Of a DNA stretch of 44,633 nucleotides, positions 18,801 through 29,232 are shown one piece after another. How positions within the stretch are numbered: position 1 is the stretch's first letter; every line of letters begins with the position of its first letter. This stretch comes from Priapulus caudatus (taxonomy: Eukaryota > Priapulida > Priapulimorpha > Priapulimorphida > Priapulidae). Both the position numbers and the translations under genes were made by a program. The notes below the pieces were generated by a model. That model was not told the DNA's origin. It saw only the letters and a list, made by a program, of their open reading frames with translations, and did no database searches. Location of the stretch: NCBI RefSeq assembly GCF_000485595.1, contig NW_014577350.1, positions 146,921-191,553 on the forward strand, read 5' to 3'.

Positions 18801-19016
18801 AGATAACAGTGCCAGTCATGTTGTTTATACCGGAATCTGAAGCTACGGCTGCTTTGTGGTTCGTGATCCACCGGACGTCATTCAGTCCACCTTCAGTCTG
18901 ACAACCTGTCAAACACTGTGTGATGTCCGGTGCTGCACAACCGTCTCTGAACAAGCACAATGTCCCACTCCAGTATCTACCGATTAGGTCTGATGCACAC
19001 AGAAAAAGGTAACCCT
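12826..19016 (-). CDS. WDR77: WDR77/MEP50 methylosome WD40 protein, seven exons, start exon uncertain
   Basis: Minus-strand exons in order: 18831-19016, 17206-17400, 15636-15706, 15232-15458, 14823-14897, 13079-13203, 12826-12881. All phases agree (1, 1, 0, 2, 2, 1). Diagnostic matches to vertebrate WDR77 include GRYWSGTLCLFRDGCAAP ([18 protein letters not shown]), VASDSG, SCSKDGSVLTWDLR (SCSEDNRILLWDTR) and DFVRGLCW...LTTCGWD (DFVRDATW...LLTTVGWD). WDR77 is a seven-bladed propeller that binds PRMT5 in the methylosome, which makes symmetric dimethylarginine on Sm proteins and histones; that is family knowledge. The first few dozen residues are not securely placed; see 20184-20218. One exon's donor is embedded in a minisatellite, which also contains the assembly gap. 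Confidence 0.9.
13079..13203 (-). CDS. WDR77: WDR77 exon: last WD40 blade
   Basis: 125 nt, phase 2 in and 1 out; acceptor TTCACAG, donor GATG|GTAAGC. It encodes YANKEHMDFVRGLCWQPDS and NMLTTCGWDTKVLAH, matching AHRDFVRDATWSP and LLTTVGWDHQVVHH of vertebrate WDR77. Confidence 0.93.
13240..13346. repeat. 107-bp palindrome in WDR77 intron
   Basis: ATTAATGCCTGTTGTTGGGG at the left and the exact complement CCCCAACAACAGGCATTAAT at the right. A further inner pair is CATAGTGTTGCT / AGCAACACTATG. Confidence 0.9.
13347..13652. mobile_element. Inverted-repeat element abutting the palindrome
   Basis: Ends TTTTTAGTGCATCACATGA (13349 on) and TCACGTGATGCACTAAAAA pair. An inner hairpin AATAGTGCCCGC/GCGGGCACTATT lies at about 13554-13583. 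No coding capacity; likely a non-autonomous element. Confidence 0.65.
13713..14122. mobile_element. 410-bp nested foldback with TTAGGG repeats inside
   Basis: Outer arms of about 65 bp: ATTTGTGGGAAGGGCATGGA at the left, TCCATGCCCTTCCCACAAAT at the right. Inside are a nearly perfect palindrome at 13783-13850 (CAGGGACACCATGGAACGTG and complement) and a second pair (GTTCCCAACTTT / AAAGTTGGGAAC). TTAGGG repeats lie at about 13961-13989 in the loop. It is in a WDR77 intron. Confidence 0.85.
14823..14897 (-). CDS. WDR77: WDR77 exon: WD40 blade fragment
   Basis: 75 nt, phase 2 in and 2 out; acceptor TTTGCAG, donor GTAAGT. It encodes STLVASVSNDCSVIVTK and ISTTIQA, corresponding to PFLASLSEDCSLAVLDSS in vertebrates. 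Confidence 0.88.
15232..15458 (-). CDS. WDR77: WDR77 exon: WD40 blades 4-5
   Basis: 227 nt, phase 0 in and 2 out; acceptor CTTGCAG, donor GTGAGA. It encodes DGSVLTWDLRQATPAS, then SCVAWQPGG, GTETGGLLLLDGR and FIHQLAFCP. It has the WD dipeptide and the typical D-[x]-R blade ending. Confidence 0.93.
15636..15706 (-). CDS. WDR77: WDR77 exon: blade strand HTDIIWN...SCSK
   Basis: 71 nt, phase 1 in and 0 out; acceptor GGGCAG, donor GTGAGT. With the neighbouring exons it gives GYRGHTDIIWNAA and NSFVSCSKDGS, matching SYRAHAAQVTCVAA and SVFLSCSED. Confidence 0.9.
15955..17236 (-). repeat. 47-bp minisatellite made of a WDR77 exon end plus splice donor
   Basis: On the minus strand the unit is GAAACCAACACCCACATACA, AGGTTACAGAG, then GTAAGATAAGTGTAGA. 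That is the last 31 or so bases of the exon at 17206-17400 followed by its intron start. About three units lie left of the N gap and about fifteen lie right of it (16497-17236). Units differ by single substitutions (ATCT/CTCT, TTGG/TTAG). The repeat continues into the real exon. Confidence 0.93.
16165..16496. other. Assembly gap, 332 N
   Basis: Run of N inside the 47-bp array. The array probably continues within it, so the true repeat number is unknown. Confidence 1.
17206..17400 (-). CDS. WDR77: WDR77 exon: WD40 blades 2-3
   Basis: 195 nt, phase 1 in and 1 out; acceptor CTCTGTAG, donor AGAG|GTAAGA. It encodes GGLEVWEVNEARDEM, YNYAHDDAANSLDL and AVTAGSDGRVFLWDLE. It matches AVELWELDENE...YEHDDIVSTVSV...SGSKDICIKVWDL. 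The last 31 bases are the source or product of the adjoining minisatellite. Confidence 0.94.
17438..17541. mobile_element. 104-bp palindromic mini-element
   Basis: Ends CAGGAGTGTATGATA and TATTATACACTCCTG. Flanked by AAAACAG (17431-17437) and ATAACAG (17542-17548), a near-identical 7-bp duplication. AT-rich centre. It sits just upstream of a WDR77 exon, in the intron. Confidence 0.75.
17549..18830. other. WDR77 intron, AT-rich, nothing recognised
   Basis: No exon, palindrome or repeat was identified on either strand. Confidence 0.6.
18831..19016 (-). CDS. WDR77: WDR77 exon: first WD40 blade
   Basis: 186 nt, phase 1 in and 1 out; acceptor ATTTCAG, donor TCCG|GTATAA. It encodes GYLFLCASDLIGRYWSG, TLCLFRDGCAAPDI, QTEGGLNDVRW and AAVASDSG, aligned with [33 protein letters not shown] and ILVASDSG. 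This is the strongest identity evidence for WDR77. Confidence 0.95.
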
Positions 19017-20183
19017 CTGAAATAAAACACTCCGAGTTAGTAATATTATCTACCATCAACTTCTAGTAATATTTTAAAGCGCTACGATGCCGGTAATATT
19101 CATTACTGCACTTCAGTTTTTCAGAAACAAGTTTTTTTCTTAGAAAATGCCACCGTTATTACGTATTGTAGCTTACTACAGTACAGGTGATACCATGAAC
19201 ACATGTATAGATTTGTGTACACATATTATGTGTATGTCTATGGTAACTCTATATTCTTTATTTTTCTGCTCTGCTCAGAACAGCAAGGCTATAGGCCTAG
19301 CAGTAGCTCTAACATTTTGTCTGAAGTCGCAATGACTGAGCGTGAGACTAAACTAAATCTAGTGTACATATAGCCTTGGCCATACAATGATGAGCAATTA
19401 TAGGGCCGAGTATAATTTTATGACATGCTATGATATATGACCTTATATTTTTTGGTGTCCCATACACTCAATGTAGTGACAAGGTAGCGCATGCATCTAA
19501 CTAGCTACATCGATGTCAATATGAGGTCGGATTCACCAACTAGTGAGCTTCGGAGAACCACACCAGGTTGACCTCTTTGCGGGCATTAAGGATGGTCAAT
19601 GATTGTTTTACATCCTCAGTGGTTGTTTTGCATCCAAATCACTGGAGACGGCCCCGCAATTTTACATGGTTATGCGAACCATGAAGAAGTTATAGTATCC
19701 AATTTAATGAGCTAGCCTAGGTTTGTACACTTTCGAGAAAATTCACTATCTTGTTTAGGGTTTGAACTCACGCCCTTTGTGGTAAAAGGTAGACATACTA
19801 ATTGCAGGATCAGCGAGTTCTCTAATGGCCCGTACAGACTGCAAATTCGATTCTATATCAAACTAGTCCAAGCTAGGCCTGGACTAAATTCTTGCAGTCC
19901 ATACATGCTATATCCTGCGCTATATACGCACTAGTCCAGACTATTACACATAGCCATTCCAATTGAGGGGGACCAGGCCCATGCACTTCAAAGCGTGCCA
20001 AGTTATTCCGTACAAAGTTATCCCACGCTAAATTGTACGTGTGTGTAATCCAGGCCAGGCGCAGGCTAAATTTCGATATACGCAGGCACATAACCATGTT
20101 TGGGTTATATTAGTAGTACAGAAGCATCTGAAAATGTGGCTGCAATTTAGTTTTTTATCTTCACGTAACTAGTTTCCACTCAC
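19017..20183. other. Presumed first WDR77 intron(s); no exon securely found
   Basis: A small exon completing the N-terminus may be hidden here, because the candidate start exon and the first blade exon have incompatible phases. A stretch at 19860-19945 has ACTAGTCCAAGC / GCACTAGTCCAGAC repeats, suggesting old transposon debris. Confidence 0.4.
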
Positions 20184-20218
20184 ATAGTGTAAACAACAAA
20201 CTGTGAGTTTTCCGCCAT
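20184..20218 (-). CDS. Candidate WDR77 start exon
   Basis: Minus strand ATG at 20218 in a good context (TGACATGGCGG). It reads MAENSQFVVYT to donor ACTAT|GTGAGT. SQFVVYT resembles QLEAARY just before the first blade in vertebrates. The exon ends in phase 2 but the next known exon needs phase 1, so a missing microexon, another donor or a base error must be assumed. Confidence 0.3.
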
Positions 20219-20545
20219 GTCACCAGATCAGATCTATGCTATTGAGTCAAGAGTGACAGATCGACGTTAAACCATATAGATGTAGATATTGCCACAACTT
20301 GAAACGAAGGCTGAAATCACACTTTAATTTGTGCATAGGTGTGAAGTTAGTGCGTGAAAATACCAAGTTAACATATTTTTAAACAACTAATAACTAGTAA
20401 CTAACAGGGGTCGAAATGAGCGGTATCCCGATATCCGCAGGATAGTAGATTCTTGTGTTGGATACCAGATTTCAATGCTTGGTATCCCGCAGGGATAGTA
20501 AAAAAAAAATCGTCTAAATCGGGATTGTGGTTGTTGAGCATAAAC

Positions 20546-20945
20546 GCGCACATTGCCGAACATTTTGCTCAAAAACATTATCGTAGCAATGTTCCATGAA
20601 ATGTTCGGCAATGTGCGGTGAAAAAAGTCGCCGAACATTTGTTCTGAACAATGTTTTTGAAGATCGGAAATGTTTGATATCTCGAACATTGTTCGTCGAA
20701 TGTTCGTCAATGTGCGGTGAATGTAGAACAATTCTAGAAACATTTGTAAATGCCAATCACGCCGATTGGCCACTCGCCGATCACGTGACTCTTTACAACA
20801 CAGCTACTAGACGGCACCACGAGGTTAATTTGTTCGCTGCAAAATGTTCGGCAATGTGCGCTCAGCAATTGTTCACCGCACATTGCCAGACAAAACCATT
20901 TGTTCGAACAAACATTTGTTCGGGAAAATGTTCGGCAATGTGCGC
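20546..20945. mobile_element. 400-bp inverted-repeat element nested in the hAT-like element
   Basis: Ends GCGCACATTGCCGAACATTT and AAATGTTCGGCAATGTGCGC are perfect complements. The motif ATGTTCGGCAATGTGCG and its complement recur inside at about 20600, 20700, 20843 and 20876, as subterminal transposase-binding repeats often do. Confidence 0.8.
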
Positions 20946-21387
20946 CAGGCTTAAGCGTGGCCAATGTTGATCTTAAATGTGATGTGTATACCATGTTTCA
21001 AGCGAACCAGACAATGCGTCTAGACAATACATCTGCAGTGTACTTGTCTGTGCATATCTGTGAATCTGTTTTCATGTTTTTATATAAGAACTAGAAAGGG
21101 CAGTTTTCGCCAACTACATGTATCCCCCGTGATCTAGTATGAATGAAATATCTCTGTAAGGACGTAGAAGGTAGGTAAAGTTAAATAAGTCACAAAGACT
21201 AAGGTTTGTTACACAACTCATCTGCCTGAGATCTGCCGACTTCGTCGCGGGGGATACAATTATATTACATATTAATATTTTTCAAATGCTATTATTGCAT
21301 ATTTCAAGATTTTGGATACCAACATTGTTGAAATTACTATCCAAAAAATGGGATACCAGATTTTTTGGGGGGATACCAGATTTGGTA

Positions 21388-21583
21388 AGACTAACCCCCG
21401 GGCACTCTGTAAGGGTGAGCCCACAGTGTAGGGGTGGTCGGGTAGGGTAGGGTCGGGTAGAGTAGGCCTAACTCTAACCCTAACGCTAACCCTAAACCTA
21501 ACCTAAACCATAACCCTAACCATACCCTACCCGACCACCCCTACATTGTGGGCTCGCCCTCACAGAGTGCCCGGGGATTAGTC
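21388..21583. repeat. 196-bp palindrome with telomere-like repeats in its loop
   Basis: Arms of about 70 bp: CCCGGGCACTCTGTAAGGGT, then GTAGGGGTGGTCGGGTAGGG, with complements on the right. The loop holds CCCTAA-type repeats (about 21465-21515). Confidence 0.85.
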
Positions 21584-21781
21584 TTTTCCTACCAGATTTC
21601 AATACCTGGTATCCCGAATGGATACCATAATATAAATCGAATTTCGACCCCTGTAATTAGTATTTTACTCTACATTCACTGAAAGCGCTTCCATTTCTGC
21701 ATGATATACAGTATGAGGTATAGAGAATGTTCCTTGAGGATTCATACTAGGTAAATTATAGTTTTCTTAGCTAGGTAGGCG

Positions 21782-21853
21782 CTAGTAACTATATTATAGC
21801 CCCCGTACAGTTGCGACTGGCAGCCAGCGGCAACTGTACGCGGGCTATAGTTA
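21782..21853. repeat. Hairpin, TATAGCCC...GGGCTATA family
   Basis: CCGTACAGTTGC and GCAACTGTACG arms around GACTGGCAGCCAGC. One mismatch (CCCCC for CCGCG) relative to the perfect hairpin in copy 2 at 29825-29881. Confidence 0.8.
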
Positions 21854-21984
21854 ACGCAGACTGGGGTCGTTGTTAGTATCAGGTACGTACTACGTACAAG
21901 ATATGACGCCGAGGGTAGTTAGGTGTTAGTAATCATTATGTGTAATTTATAGAGTCATGTTAGGTTCTGTTGCTACATGAGGTC

Positions 21985-22212
21985 TATTTCCCCACAGGGT
22001 ACTGCTCGATCGTACCCTGGCACTATTGATAGTTAGGGTTAGATGAGGGTTAGTCTAGGTTAGGTAGGTTCGGGTTACGGACGAGTAGGCGAGACGACTC
22101 CCTAGGTCCGATAGTAAAGTACGAGTACGTCCCCATATTAAAACCAGTATACGTTCGGTAATACCGCCGTCCCAGGTAGTCCGGCAGAAACCAAGGGACA
22201 TAGACCTCATCT
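21985..22212. repeat. Inverted repeat enclosing TTAGGG-like repeats (corrupted copy)
   Basis: Counterpart of 30003-30256 with many indels: GGTCTATTTCCCCACAGGGT at the left, CCAAGGGACATAGACC at the right. Confidence 0.65.
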
Positions 22213-23026
22213 CAGCGTAGTGGCAGGAAGGTTAGGTAGTGTTAGGGTAGGTACACTTCTGAATAAAGCTGAGCACTTGTGTATACATATAGTAGACCGT
22301 CGGTACATATCTGTACCATGATACGACAACGACCCCTTTAGCTATAATACATAGCTCTAGTACATATAGCCGCCGCGTAAATGTACGCGGTTATAGAAAC
22401 CAGAGCTAAGCCTATACTAGAGTTACAGAGCTAGGCGCAGGATGTAACAACATTCAACCGCGAATAAACAGTAGTAACATCAACCTGATTATGTACCGAT
22501 TACGCACGTAGACTAAGTCCCCTGACAGATGAGGATCCATTTGTCCTGGAAACATTAGCCATAACAAAAAAACCTTGCTCCCGAGTCTCCGACGATCACT
22601 GAAAATTCAATGAAAAACATCACCGGCACTATCTTGGCACAGGCATTGACACGACTGCTACTCGCAGTGCTGCACCACCATGAAACTTGTGTGCCGACAG
22701 ACAGAGTTATATCGGAAAAATAACATAAATAAACACAGTCCAAATAGACAAGAATGAACATCAAGAAGAAGAAGATGATGTAAATAACTAGTGAATTAAT
22801 GCGCATTCTATGTTAATTAAATTTGACGTAATGGTCAAGAAGGGTAACCCTACTATGGCGCCATCTGGCAAAGTTGTTGAATTGTTTTGAACGCGTTGCA
22901 TGTTCAAATCCCCTATTCACGCCTCATTCGCTTCGCCGACAATCGCATGCGTCGGCCAATAACAAGCGCATTTTTGTATAGATATAAGCTAGCAAGGATC
23001 AAAGCTTGTCAGTTAGCAGGGAGAAA

Positions 23027-23875
23027 ATGGCCAAGCCCTCTACAGCAGACTCGAGAAAGATGAACAGGAGCAGGAAAAACAATAACGGTACGTCATGTGC
23101 TCGTTACCGAGCCTTTAGAGTGTAGCGATTAAATGTATCGCAAGTGGTTTGGACTAACTCAGCATACGACGGAGCGACACAGCCACGGCATTGCTGAGCT
23201 ACGGGAGTTGCCTACTCGCGCGAATTTTCGAGGCTATATCTGGTGGTGACGATTGTGGACTAGGATTGATTCTGCAGCGAATAATTCGCGTAATGCCGTA
23301 ACGCTCGTTCAGCATGCAGTTCGGCCCGTTCTACTGGCGACCGGTGTACTTCCGTCGCTCGTCGGAACGTCCGCCAGATGCGTAACATGTGTCAGCGCCT
23401 GTTCGGAGCGCAATACGTCGGCCAACAATGAGCGTGCAGAGACCGATCGTATCTCGCACGTCGCCAGTACTACCTGACGGACGTGCTGCGGCAGCGTCGG
23501 CCGTCGGAAGAGCGCGTCGTCGCTCGGCGAACTCGCGGCGAGAGCGCTCGCCGGATATCGTATACGTCAGTGGATCCGTTCCGTAGCAGTGTCCACGCCT
23601 GCCACGGAGATTACGAAGGGCTTCGGCCGTCGTGGCGTACGTCTGCGGCGCGCGCGGGTGTCACGCTCCACTCGCAACACCACATGGAAACGATGATGAG
23701 GCCGGCGCTGGCGAGTAGTGGCCCTCGTCCATGAATATCACAAGAATACCCGGCGGTGAAAGAGACGGAGCGAACGTCCAGCAGCGCAACGGACCACACC
23801 GCGTTAACACAAGAGACGCAGGACGTCGTTGCGCAGGCGCGCGTACTGCAATACAAAAAAACCGAGGTCGCCAAG
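23027..23875 (+). pseudogene. Second, frame-broken copy of the PDE3 first exon
   Basis: Collinear with the intact exon at 31040-31837 from ATGGCCAAGCCCTCTAC to the donor AAG|GTACGG. It is interrupted by many scattered one-base insertions and deletions that shift the frame repeatedly. Short matching peptides survive in different frames. The density and type of change also affect the surrounding noncoding DNA equally, so a sequencing or polishing artefact is at least as likely as a true pseudogene. The promoter region and the downstream (AC)n and (TA)n tracts are duplicated with it. Confidence 0.8.
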
Positions 23876-23941
23876 GTACGGAATTACTCGTATCAATCGC
23901 TGACGACACACACAGGATCACACCACACACAACAGACACAC

Positions 23942-23949
<8 letters not shown>

Positions 23950-23976
<27 letters not shown>

Positions 23977-24008
23977 TATATAATATATATAATATATATA
24001 TAATATAT
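23950..24008. repeat. (AC)n followed by (TA)n microsatellite, copy 1
   Basis: Counterpart of 31869-31970. Shorter in this copy. Confidence 0.9.
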
Positions 24009-24009
24009 G

Positions 24010-27000
24010 TCATAATTTGTGTGTTGTGTGATATATCGTACACGCGAGCGCGCATATCATCTATCAATCGGCGGCATCCATCAATCAGCACTGCAATAGT
24101 TTACGCATCTCGACAGCGCCCGCCACCGAACGTCGTATTGCATTTATATGTTGGGCACTTCACTAACGAAATTACTCCATGTACTCAGACTGCCTCGATG
24201 CAAATTTATGCTAGGCTGCCTAAATTGTGTCTCTAATATGTATAGAGATTAATATGAAACCCGTGAAATTAATGTAGTCAGTGTACAATATATATATTCA
24301 TATATATATATAAGTATACACATACAAAGAAACTATATAAAAGATAGAAATATATACCTATATGTGTAACAGCGGGCTAGAAATTGACTTTTGCACAAGT
24401 AGTAACCAAAACACGACTACTACCCCAAAAAAGAGGGAGCGAGCAGAAATTAGGGAGTCCGAGGCAGTCTGAGGTCAAAATAAAGATATAACAATAACGC
24501 AGTGCTTATCTTTAAGATTATGCAATCGCAGTTGCATGTCTGGCCAAATTTCCTTATGGACATAGGCTGAAAAAATACAGCATCCCACGAGCCGGTGCTC
24601 CAGAACGAAATAGTTACTAAGTTTAGTATAGGCAAGAATTTTCAGGATCACACGACCTCAGGCTGCATAATGTCCAAAGCAGAGAGTCCGACGAGTAAAT
24701 CAGGGATATTGACTCGCGGACCTCTGCCGTTAATTTCGGACCTGAGTATAACTATTTAAGACCGTAGCTTGTAATATTGTGATTGATTGAGTTAATTTTA
24801 AAGTTGTTTGGTTTGATTCCAAGATTCAAAGGCTAATACTTGATAGTGCGAAGTTGTTACGCTTACAACTTACGCGTAAGTAGTGTAAACTTTATGTTAC
24901 TGTAATAGACATGAACTAGCAAGTACACCGTCATATATATAACAATAATAACTATACGTAATACGCTAGACTGTGAAGTTAATTGTGTAGTCAGCCCCAG
25001 TCCATAAGTGACCGACGCACGTAACAACCCAACGCATGCACGCACACCCACCACACACACGCCGCGCACCGCGTCCGCGACGCGCACGCACACGCACACC
25101 ACACACGACACACCACCACACACACACACACACAACAACAAACACAACACACAACCACACAACAAAATACACGCACAGCGCACACCACGGCAATGCACGC
25201 ACACACGCATGCACGCGAGCCACGATGTGGGTGCCGCGCACACGATTGCATGAGGTTATGTCTTTTGTAAGCAAAAGAGATCAAGCAGCAAATAAGATTG
25301 AATGTATAGTTACAGTTTTTGCATAATAATTATATAATAGATATTATATATGATTTAATTGTCTTGAATACGAAACATTATTTCTCTATCTCAATTGGAA
25401 TAAGAATACATTGGGTTCTATTGAACTAGTAAGTTGTTATTATTTTTTCCAATAGCTCTAAAATAGCAACCAATTAGTAAACAACAAGAGGCCGTAGGCT
25501 GAGCAAATCCTAGGGGAGGCAAGGGGCGGATCCAGGATTCAAAGAGTGTGAGAAAACAGTGTGGGTCTGGGTCTCCACAGGAAATTGAAAATATATGATC
25601 GCAGGAGATTGGTCATTTGAGCACTTTGAGTACATGAAACAGCGCTTCATTCTGACCTACGACAATTCGCGTTAGTAGAATCAATATTTTTATTATTTGC
25701 CATTAAAAATATAAGGGGGGCTGCTGCCGTCGCCGCTTTGCCCCCCCCCGCGCAGCTACGGCCTGAAGCTATAAGTCACACTACAAGCATGAATATTATA
25801 ATTGTTTTAGCTCATCTGACGTAGGGTGTCAGGCTTGTAAATCGCATGATTGTCCGTCGTCGTCGTCGCAGGCTCATCAAACAAGTTGGGCAACAAATCT
25901 ACATCCGCATCGACGTACGGTCACGATATCGGGACGTGGGTAATTTTCCCCGAGAAAAACCGGAGGTTGGAAGGATGTCGAAGCTGGGGCAAGTCAAAGG
26001 TCAAGAGGCGTAAAAAAGGGGAAACACTTCCCTCCTTAACTAAGGTATAGGGAGGAAATGCAGAATTGCGGCACAAATCTAAACGGCTCGACCTAGGCTC
26101 GTGATAGTCCTAAGTCGGTGTATAGCATCATGGTAGGAAAAGCCATCACTGTGCCGAAATTGGAGGTCGCACGTCAAAGGTCAATGGGGCACAGGGCAGA
26201 TTTTAGACATTTTCTGAGGACATGGTCTGACGGAGCGATTGAAAAACTTTTTTGTTTCAGTGGTGACCGACCAACCATTTTTATGGCTTTATTGAAAGGA
26301 CCATGAAATGTACTTTCCGCTGACAGTGACATGTGAAGAGTAAGTGTCGGATAACCTTTTGACCCTCAAGAGGAGGGTTAAACATAGATTTGTTGACTGA
26401 AACGACTGAACTGCTTTTTCTATTATTAGAGCCCATACCTGTGTGAATGTGAGGCTACAGTTGCACAGTTTAATTGCAAAGGCAAATGTTTGTTGAACAA
26501 GGTTTACGCTCCTTAAATCGTATTATTTTCTAAAGCAGTCTGTCTATAGCACCCTGAAGGCTGAATCAGTGAATGCTCGTGTGGTTAGGCAAAAACACGG
26601 GGCAGCACATGGCTGGCACACTTCTAATCATAATTGTTGCCTGCCAACATGCAATGCTCATACATGTGTCTGCAATGCATCTATAGAGATTAGGTGGGTG
26701 CGAAAGTGTAGCTGATATATTTGTTCCAATTGGCTACGAAAGTCAAACAAGAATAAAGAAGGCTTATGTATAAGACGTCTTGCTATGCACAAATGAATTT
26801 ATCAGCAGAACACCAGACACCAGATGAGCCCTGTCGCACTGCGGCACTTGTTTATTATGGAATCTAAGAATCTACCTAGTTATAGTCTGATAGAATTAGC
26901 TTGAAATTCGCTTCCAAATTTATTCGAGGATTTGACTCAAGATACATGAGCACGGCTAATATAACAAAAGTCAGAAGACTCAAACCATGCCAATTTAAAG

Positions 27001-28230
27001 ATGACAATTTGTAATTTTGAGGTTTTGATGCATGGTAATGAGTGATGGCGGATTGTTTTAGGAAGTAATCACTTCACTCAAACAGATAGATGCATGCTAT
27101 TACGAAAATCTGTCGATAAGTCTTAAATATTTGAAGCAGTCAAAAGATAATTGTCTTAACAAGGACACATGAGTTTCCTTGAAGATTAATAGTGGATAAA
27201 TATGTAGTGTATATTGATTTCAGCAGCAAATTGTCAAATTAAATTGAAATCAAAATCAATTTCGCTTAAGTATTCAGTAACACGTCTATTACCAGCCACG
27301 TCTAACAAGTGTAGTCACTTAATTCTCTAAACTGTGATTTTCCAAAATTGTAATTCCTATTTAAAGCTGCATGCTCTAATAGTACATGTATAGCAAATTA
27401 TAAGACTGCATGACATAGCCAGGCTTTGTGCACACACTTATATTTTGACATCATCGCTTTAAAAAGTAAAGCTTTTTGTTTATTCAAGTCATTGTAACAT
27501 TGATGTGTGCAAGTCATTTCATAAATCACGTGTGCTGGAACACTGATTTGTCTGCGTGGAGTAGCTGCACTCGACAAGCAGCATATTAATTCATCATATA
27601 CCCTGTTAAATCATATTTTAAATTCATTATAATTAGATACCCTGTTAAATTACAGGTTTTCAGCTGCTAGTGTTACCTGTGGAGACGTGTTCAAGCTAAT
27701 TTAGCTCACGCATAAAGCTCATTGAATCGGCTTCATTAAAAAATCGTAATTTAAAGGGGGTGAAGATATGAATGCATCGCCAGGACACGGTTCGAAAAGA
27801 AAAAAACATTGTTTTTTTCACGAGTAGTAACTACAACACACGTGCGCGTAATCCACTGTGCACGTAATCTATTTGATTTAGTAGAGCGCTTTAACTCTCA
27901 GTTTTACGTTTGAGCGTGATGATCATTCACATTCCTACCTTGTTTATCTAGTGAAAATGAATGTATCTATTAGACTATTAATAATGTTATTATTACAGTG
28001 GATGAAATCATTTGTAGACAGTGTAAAACCCATCACTTTGAGTTTCTGGAGTTTCAAATGAATTCACTAGTTTTCGTTCATTTTGCCATTGAATCAGTAT
28101 ATCATATTTTGAATAAATAAAATCAAACGTCGTTTTCTTCACTGCTGATAATGTGGTGGTAAAATTCGCATCCACTCACCTGTCACGTTGCAGGTAAAAT
28201 ACATAATTTAGATGAGTAAGTCTTAGCCTA
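24010..28230. other. Noncoding part of duplication copy 1
   Basis: No exon was recognised. It includes an AC-rich tract (25020-25215), a hAT-like element remnant (25511-25777), and a stretch from about 26.0 kb onward that is nearly identical to 33.98-35.1 kb. It is presumed to be intronic for PDE3 if this copy is real. Confidence 0.5.
25511..25777. mobile_element. hAT-like MITE, corrupted copy
   Basis: Counterpart of 33457-33707: GGGGCGGATCCAGGATT at the left, GCAGCTACGGCCTGAAG at the right, with indels. Confidence 0.55.
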
Positions 28231-28233
28231 GCC

Positions 28234-28297
28234 CTAGAACTATAGCCCTTCGCTCTGCCACAGACCTGTGGCAGAGTGAAGGGCTATAGTTCTAGAG
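28234..28297. repeat. 64-bp near-perfect hairpin, CTAGAACTATAGCCC arms
   Basis: CTAGAACTATAGCCCTTC, then CTCTGCCAC, loop AGAC, then the complementary arm ending GGGCTATAGTTCTAG. The counterpart at about 37660-37720 is scrambled by indels. Confidence 0.9.
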
Positions 28298-28935
28298 CTT
28301 GTCTTAGCCCTAACCTGCCCAACGTGTCAGTGACTCTTCGGGACTTTCTGTACATAGCTTCGCTGCACGCACTACTATGATCTCCTGCTATGATCATATC
28401 AAGATCATATCAAGATCATATCTATAGATTACGTCATATTTGTATTGATATGCTCAGGAGTACATGAATAGAGATCTCTATGCATGTTCTTCTGATATGC
28501 TCACGGTACTAACTACAGAAATTACGTTGTGACCTATTTCATATTCGTTTGCATATTCGTTTGCATATTCGTTTTTCATATTGTTGCACTCTCGAGTGTA
28601 TCAGTGCTAGTAACAAGCGTTGATTATCTGCTCGTATCTACGCCCTACTTTCACACAGCCGAGCCAAATCAGGCAGAATGGCATGTAATCTTGACTGATT
28701 TTCTCTCGTTGCAAGTCGATAATGGCATCAATGTGTCCGTTTAAGCTAGTCGTGCATACAATGTGAGCGAGGTCAGATAACCACGCCCTCTGAAATAATT
28801 GTACTGCCGGCCCGCGTGTCGTAAGCACCGGTGAAACCAAACCGTTTCCGTATCTGCATATAAACCAAGACAGAGTTAATAAAAACAAATGTTGTTAATA
28901 AGACAAGATTTATCTTTATTAACTCTTGATATAAG

Positions 28936-29090
28936 CAAGAGTACATAATAGAAATTCTTCTAGTAATAGAAATTCTTCTAGTAATAGAAATTCTTCTAGT
29001 AATAGAAATTCTTAGAATTCTTAGAAATTCATAGAATTCTTAGAAATCCTTAGAATTCTATAATAGAAATTCTTCTATTTTGGACTCTTG
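28936..29090. mobile_element. 155-bp CAAGAG-end mini-element with internal 18-bp repeats
   Basis: Ends CAAGAGTACATAATAGAAA and TTCTATTTTGGACTCTTG; flanks ATATAAG and ATATAAT approximate a 7-bp duplication. The inside is an array of GTAATAGAAATTCTTCTA units. The copy-2 version is at about 38367-38519. Confidence 0.75.
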
Positions 29091-29232
29091 ATATAATATT
29101 TCACGAGCTGGGCTCTAGAACGTGACAAATATTTGTCATTATACACTCCTGATGTAAGTCACTGCTTCACCTCACATATACGCGTGATAATTTGGGAAGA
29201 CACATTGCTACACCAATTTTGTTATTTATCAT

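Larger units (their letters stand above)
20405..21653. mobile_element. 1.25-kb hAT-like non-autonomous element with nested insertions
   Basis: Terminal inverted repeat CAGGGGTCGAAAT at both ends (right end ATTTCGACCCCTG). CAGGGG ends are common in hAT elements. GGTATCCC/GGATACCA motifs repeat near both ends. It contains another inverted-repeat element (20546-20945) and a palindrome (21388-21583). No transposase frame and no convincing 8-bp target duplication. Confidence 0.7.

Noticed and set aside
20387-20994. Overlapping open frames with repeated NVRRLFSPHIAEH-type peptides
   Set aside because: They are shadows of the repeated GTTCGGCAATGTGCG motif of the nested element.
24863-25326. Open frames rich in Cys/Val or His/Thr (also 32876-33249 and 39152-39530)
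   Set aside because: They come from AC/GT repeats; no domain or splice logic.
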